From: Lachnospiraceae bacterium
GTDB lineage: Bacteria > Bacillota > Clostridia > Lachnospirales > Lachnospiraceae
NCBI GenBank assembly: GCA_014804185.1
Contig: JAAVAG010000017.1
Location: 1-8,606, forward strand
Direction: 5' to 3'
Length of the DNA: 8,606 nt
Shown: positions 5,680 through 8,606 of the stretch, piece after piece
Layout of the letters: each line of letters opens with the position of its first letter
Numbering within the stretch: position 1 is the stretch's first letter
Notes under the pieces: generated by a model
The model's input: the letters and a program-made list of their open reading frames with translations, nothing else
Databases searched by the model: none
What the model was told of the DNA's origin: nothing
Position numbers and translations under genes: made by a program

Positions 5680-7627
5680 TGCAACCCCCGCGTTCCCCGC
5701 CGTCCGCATCCGGTATTTTCTCTCCACTGATCGTGTAGTTACTCCAGCTTAACAGCACCGTGCCGGATATCTTATCCCTGGCCAGTACGCCCATCCGGTA
5801 TTTTCCCGGAGGCAGCGGTCTGGCAAGTTCCACACGGAAACCGCACATCGCAATATTAGTCTGATCTTCCATATTCTTTTCCAGATCAGAGCGGTACTGC
5901 TCCGTATAATATATCCCATAAATCTCACCGGGCCTGTCCTTGGACTGAATCAACAGGCGCTTTGCGAAACAGGCATTGTCGCTTCCAAGCACCACCGCAT
6001 ATCCATACAGCCTTCTGCTCTCCGCAATCTCCATACGAAACAAAAGGCAGTCGTCCTCCCGGAAACTTCCCAGGTCTTCCACGACTTCATAATCTCTCAC
6101 GTCGCTGACGGCGATTCCCTCCTCAAATGCGGGCTTTATCGCCGGGTCCAGCACATCCGCGTTCAGCCACGGATGATAATACGGATCCCGGCTCTTCAGT
6201 TCCGGATGGCGCTCAAACAACAGGCGGTACTCGCCCAGAAAACGCCTGAACTTTTCCTCCGTCTCGTCAGAACCCCGGCTCAGCGACTCGTGGTGCAGCA
6301 GATAACTGCTGTTGATGACCACATTGTGATATCCCTGCTCATACAGGTTAAAACACAGATCCACGTCATTGAAAGCTACCTGCAGCTGTTCACAGAAACC
6401 GCCGACCTCCGAAAACACCTCTCTTCGAAGCAGCAGACAGGCGCCGGTGACAGCCAGCATATCCCAGACGCCCATTCCCCGTCCGTCATAATATGTCCTG
6501 CCGTTTTGCAGACACTGCAGTTTGTGCGCAGGTCCCAGCGTAATGTTCGTCACTCCCGCATGCTGTATCCGCTCTCCGTCGGGATACAGAAGTTTACGCC
6601 CCACTGCGCCGACCCAGGGCCTTTGAGCCATCTCTGTCATCTCTTCCAGCCAGCCTTCTTCCACCGCCTCTATGTCATCGTTCAAAAACAGAAAAAATTT
6701 TCCTTCCGCCTCCTGCGCGCCTATATTGCACATGCGTGAAAAGTTAAACACCATCGGCCTGTAGAGATATCTGACTTTTCTCAGACACTCCTGATATGCC
6801 GGGTTATCCTTCAGCTGCTCCAGTTTATCTGCCACTGCCTCCTGTGCGGATCTACTGCTGCCATTGTCCACCACAATAATCTCATACGGCACGCCGCGCA
6901 CGGTCTGACACAGCGTATCCAGGCACCGTACCAGCACGGGTACATTATCCTTGGAGGGGATAATCACGGAAACTGCCGCACACTCCTCGTCTGTCCCCTC
7001 TCCTGTCTCCGCCCGCCCGTCTGTTTCGCCGACAGTCACATTCTTTGCGGGCGCTTTTCCCTCCAGACCCGGTCTTCCCTCTCCCGGCAGAGGCCAGGCC
7101 TTTGTCCGGTGAAAGAAAATTCCGCTTACATGAGCAATGGCCGTACATCCTTTCTCAAACCCGCCTGCCATCTGGACCAGACCATCGTGACAGCTTCCTT
7201 CATCGGTGCGTTCCTCCTCGCTCAGCCTGTCGTATAATTCCTTGCGCACCGCCACGGCATTTCCCAGATAATCCCTGCAAAGATAAGAGTCCGGTGACCA
7301 GCAGGGCTTCAGCCATGGGTTTTCGTACCCGCCCTTTTCGCTGCTTACGTCCTCATCGCCATAAGCAACCAGAACCTGCGGATTCTTCGAAAAAAAATCT
7401 TTCATCCGCGTCCTGGCATCCATGGCCCAGTCGCCGTCCCCGAAAGAAAGCAGTACCAGTGAAACATCCTTGTCGCCGCCAGGCGCCTCCGCCTGCGTTT
7501 CTTTCTCTTTGATCCAGTCCTCATAACTGATCTGACAGCGCCTTAATCTTTTCCTGTAATCCATATCCAGCAGCTTCTCGATGTGCTGTCGGACGTTCTT
7601 TTTCAACCCCACAGTGTCAATACCCAT
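5669..7627 (-). CDS. Family 2 glycosyltransferase: shortened GT-A unit, complete GT-A unit, beta-sandwich-like tail
   Basis: A 652-residue protein if started at ATG 7627; a TTG at 7639 would add four residues. Numbers here count from ATG. An N-terminal charged helix (5-45) leads into a shortened first unit: YGDEDV (89-94), WSPDSYLCRDYLGN (110-123) and HVSGIFFHR (166-174) align with YSDED, NNYICHF and HIP..LYHW of the downstream paralogue. The usual first strand and donor-binding acidic segment are missing. A Gly/Glu-rich linker (about 180-215) follows. The second unit (about 217-455) is complete: VSVIIPSKDN (219-228), IIVVDNGSS (250-258), FLNDDIE (314-320), VGAVGRKL (339-346), AVTGACLLLRR (392-402), FNDVDLCF (419-426) and HHESLSRG (445-452). 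Residues about 510-635 are beta-rich, with LYGYAVVLG, CGFRVELARPLPPGKYRMGVLARD and a final YTI strand, resembling accessory sandwich domains of clostridial polysaccharide enzymes. Only the second unit is predicted to be catalytic. It overlaps both neighbours by 11 bases, indicating coupled translation. Confidence 0.9.
   Translation of the reverse strand: MGIDTVGLKKNVRQHIEKLLDMDYRKRLRRCQISYEDWIKEKETQAEAPGGDKDVSLVLLSFGDGDWAMDARTRMKDFFSKNPQVLVAYGDEDVSSEKGGYENPWLKPCWSPDSYLCRDYLGNAVAVRKELYDRLSEEERTDEGSCHDGLVQMAGGFEKGCTAIAHVSGIFFHRTKAWPLPGEGRPGLEGKAPAKNVTVGETDGRAETGEGTDEECAAVSVIIPSKDNVPVLVRCLDTLCQTVRGVPYEIIVVDNGSSRSAQEAVADKLEQLKDNPAYQECLRKVRYLYRPMVFNFSRMCNIGAQEAEGKFFLFLNDDIEAVEEGWLEEMTEMAQRPWVGAVGRKLLYPDGERIQHAGVTNITLGPAHKLQCLQNGRTYYDGRGMGVWDMLAVTGACLLLRREVFSEVGGFCEQLQVAFNDVDLCFNLYEQGYHNVVINSSYLLHHESLSRGSDETEEKFRRFLGEYRLLFERHPELKSRDPYYHPWLNADVLDPAIKPAFEEGIAVSDVRDYEVVEDLGSFREDDCLLFRMEIAESRRLYGYAVVLGSDNACFAKRLLIQSKDRPGEIYGIYYTEQYRSDLEKNMEDQTNIAMCGFRVELARPLPPGKYRMGVLARDKISGTVLLSWSNYTISGEKIPDADGGERGGCNGL
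5685..5689 (-). promoter_or_regulatory. Ribosome binding site deciding the start at 5679
   Basis: A GGGGG run on the minus strand ends five bases before ATG at 5679. It lies in the last codons of the upstream glycosyltransferase and supports this ATG over the GTG at 5727, which would create a 59-base overlap. Confidence 0.5.
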
Positions 7628-8606
7628 GCCCTTTCTCAAAAAATTTTTTCACTGCCCCCGCCATATCCTCCGCAATGTCCTGGGGCAGTCTGATGATCCT
7701 CATCCGGATCGTCAGCTTGTTCTCCTCCCCCATATCCAGATCCGCCACCCGTATACATATGTTGGGATCTGCGGCGGCAAACAGAAAACTCGGCGATGAC
7801 TTGAGCATTCTGCCGTTGGTATATACAATCTTTTTATTTCCCAGAGGAATCTCTTTCCCGTTAAAGACCAGTTCGTCGATTCGCACAATGCAGGGATCCA
7901 TAGACGGATCAAGCCGGAATACCTGCACGTCTCCTTTTACCTCAAAATCCAGTTTCACTTCCTGCTCTCCCGGATACAGTTCCATCGCAAGATAGGAATG
8001 TTCCTCCGAGAATCCTTCTCCTCTGTCTTCATAAACCTGTACCCTGTCGGATATGAAAACCGCCGGCTTCACCGCCCTGTGCCGCATCAGTTCACAGATG
8101 TCCGTCATGACTTTGTGCTCGCCTGTCACAAATTTCTGAAACTCCCTCTCTCTCTCCCGATACAGCCGCTCCTCTTCCTCCGAAATCCCCAGTTCCTCTG
8201 TAATTCTCTCCAGTTTCAGTCTGCCGCGCTTTTCATTCTCCAGAAGATAACACAGCACCGCCCGGAAAGCCAGTTCTCTGATCTCCATTTCTTTTCCGAA
8301 AGTCCACTCGTAATCGATGACAGTCCACTTATCGCCGTCCACGATGATATTGGAGAACACCATATCAAAATCGGAAACGGGGTATCCCTGATGATATCCG
8401 ATCCGTTCCACATACTCCCGAAACAGTGCATGAAAACCGTCCAGATCATCCTTTTCCAGGCATTTATCCATCAGTTCGGACAGTGTTTCCCCCGGTACGA
8501 ATTCAAAGCAGGCCCACAGCTCCTCCTCTTTCTCGTGCAGGCGGCATCTGTTTATATGCAGGTTTCCGCCCTCGTATCTGCGGCAGAGCATTTCATATGC
8601 CGAAGC
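7617..8606 (-). CDS. Kinase-like (APH/LPS-kinase fold) protein with C-terminal beta-rich domain; 5' end beyond window
   Basis: The frame is open through the right edge, so this is the last 329 residues of a longer protein. FEFVPGETLSELMDK (34-48 of the visible part) resembles the hinge of aminoglycoside-phosphotransferase-like kinases. SDFDMVFSNII (78-88) is the catalytic loop, with Asp81 and Asn86 spaced as in HGDxxxxN. VIDYEW (96-101) supplies the metal-binding Asp98. An Asp replaces the usual His of the loop. A long charged helical segment (about 108-150) follows. The remainder, about 165-310, is beta-rich: an FSEEHSY start, FRLDPSMDPCIVRIDEL and NKLTIRMRII. It recalls accessory domains attached to clostridial glycosyltransferases and methyltransferases. 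From memory, related proteins often carry a SAM-dependent methyltransferase upstream of the kinase domain; that part is not visible here. The likely role is phosphorylation or methyl-phosphate-type modification of the glycan or its lipid carrier, but this is inference. The stop overlaps the next gene's ATG region by 11 bases. An internal ATG at 8591 exists but would cut the kinase fold. Confidence 0.8.
   Translation of the reverse strand, partial: ASAYEMLCRRYEGGNLHINRCRLHEKEEELWACFEFVPGETLSELMDKCLEKDDLDGFHALFREYVERIGYHQGYPVSDFDMVFSNIIVDGDKWTVIDYEWTFGKEMEIRELAFRAVLCYLLENEKRGRLKLERITEELGISEEEERLYREREREFQKFVTGEHKVMTDICELMRHRAVKPAVFISDRVQVYEDRGEGFSEEHSYLAMELYPGEQEVKLDFEVKGDVQVFRLDPSMDPCIVRIDELVFNGKEIPLGNKKIVYTNGRMLKSSPSFLFAAADPNICIRVADLDMGEENKLTIRMRIIRLPQDIAEDMAGAVKKFFEKGHGY

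Noticed and set aside
5669..5727. GTG at 5727 as the start of the tandem glycosyltransferase
   Set aside because: It would create a 59-base overlap and an N-terminal extension without family resemblance. The ATG at 5679 has a G-rich site five bases upstream and the same 11-base overlap as the preceding junction.
4729..5730. Plus-strand open frame of 333 codons opposite the tandem glycosyltransferase
   Set aside because: Same reasoning: antisense of a well-supported gene, with low-information composition.
1..8606. CRISPR arrays, tRNA genes, insertion sequences, phage or defence genes
   Set aside because: I found no direct-repeat arrays, no cloverleaf-like segments, no transposase or integrase motifs and no inverted terminal repeats; nearly every base is accounted for by the seven genes.

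Overview
The window is about 8.6 kb of accessory chromosome with every gene on the minus strand, so transcription runs from right to left. It is moderately GC-rich (roughly half GC by eye) and densely packed. There is no gene-free stretch longer than 59 bases, and I see no tRNA, rRNA, CRISPR array, insertion sequence or integrase. The 573-residue phosphoglucomutase/phosphomannomutase of the PgcA type, the G-rich ribosome binding sites and the style of the large two-domain family 2 glycosyltransferases all suggest a Firmicute, most likely a Lachnospiraceae-like Clostridium relative. That assignment comes from recall of family appearance, not from a search.

Layout in transcription order. (1) 8606-7617: the C-terminal part of a protein whose beginning lies off the window, with an aminoglycoside-phosphotransferase-like kinase fold followed by a beta-rich domain. 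(2) 7627-5669: a large glycosyltransferase with a shortened first GT-A-like unit, an intact second GT-A unit and a beta-sandwich-like tail. (3) 5679-3727: a large glycosyltransferase with an N-terminal coiled coil and two intact GT-A units. (4) A 59-base gap that holds a good promoter candidate and ribosome binding site for the next gene. (5) 3667-1946: pgcA. (6) 1942-533: a glycosyltransferase with an intact first GT-A unit and only the second half of another. (7) 579-1: the N-terminal 193 residues of a WbbL/rhamnosyltransferase-like glycosyltransferase that runs off the left edge.

Together this looks like the interior of a cell-surface polysaccharide operon. PgcA would interconvert hexose 6-phosphate and hexose 1-phosphate, feeding UDP-glucose or dTDP-sugar donors. 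The four glycosyltransferases would build the repeat unit or chain on a lipid carrier at the cytoplasmic face. The kinase-like protein would modify or prime the glycan or its terminus. Genes 1-2 and 2-3 overlap by 11 bases, genes 5-6 are 3 bases apart and genes 6-7 overlap by 47 bases, which points to translational coupling. The most notable structural point is that the three large glycosyltransferases carry complementary states of the same tandem GT-A architecture: first unit shortened, both intact, second unit shortened. I do not see evidence for a wholly novel system such as a defence locus; the novelty here is in domain architecture and gene junctions.
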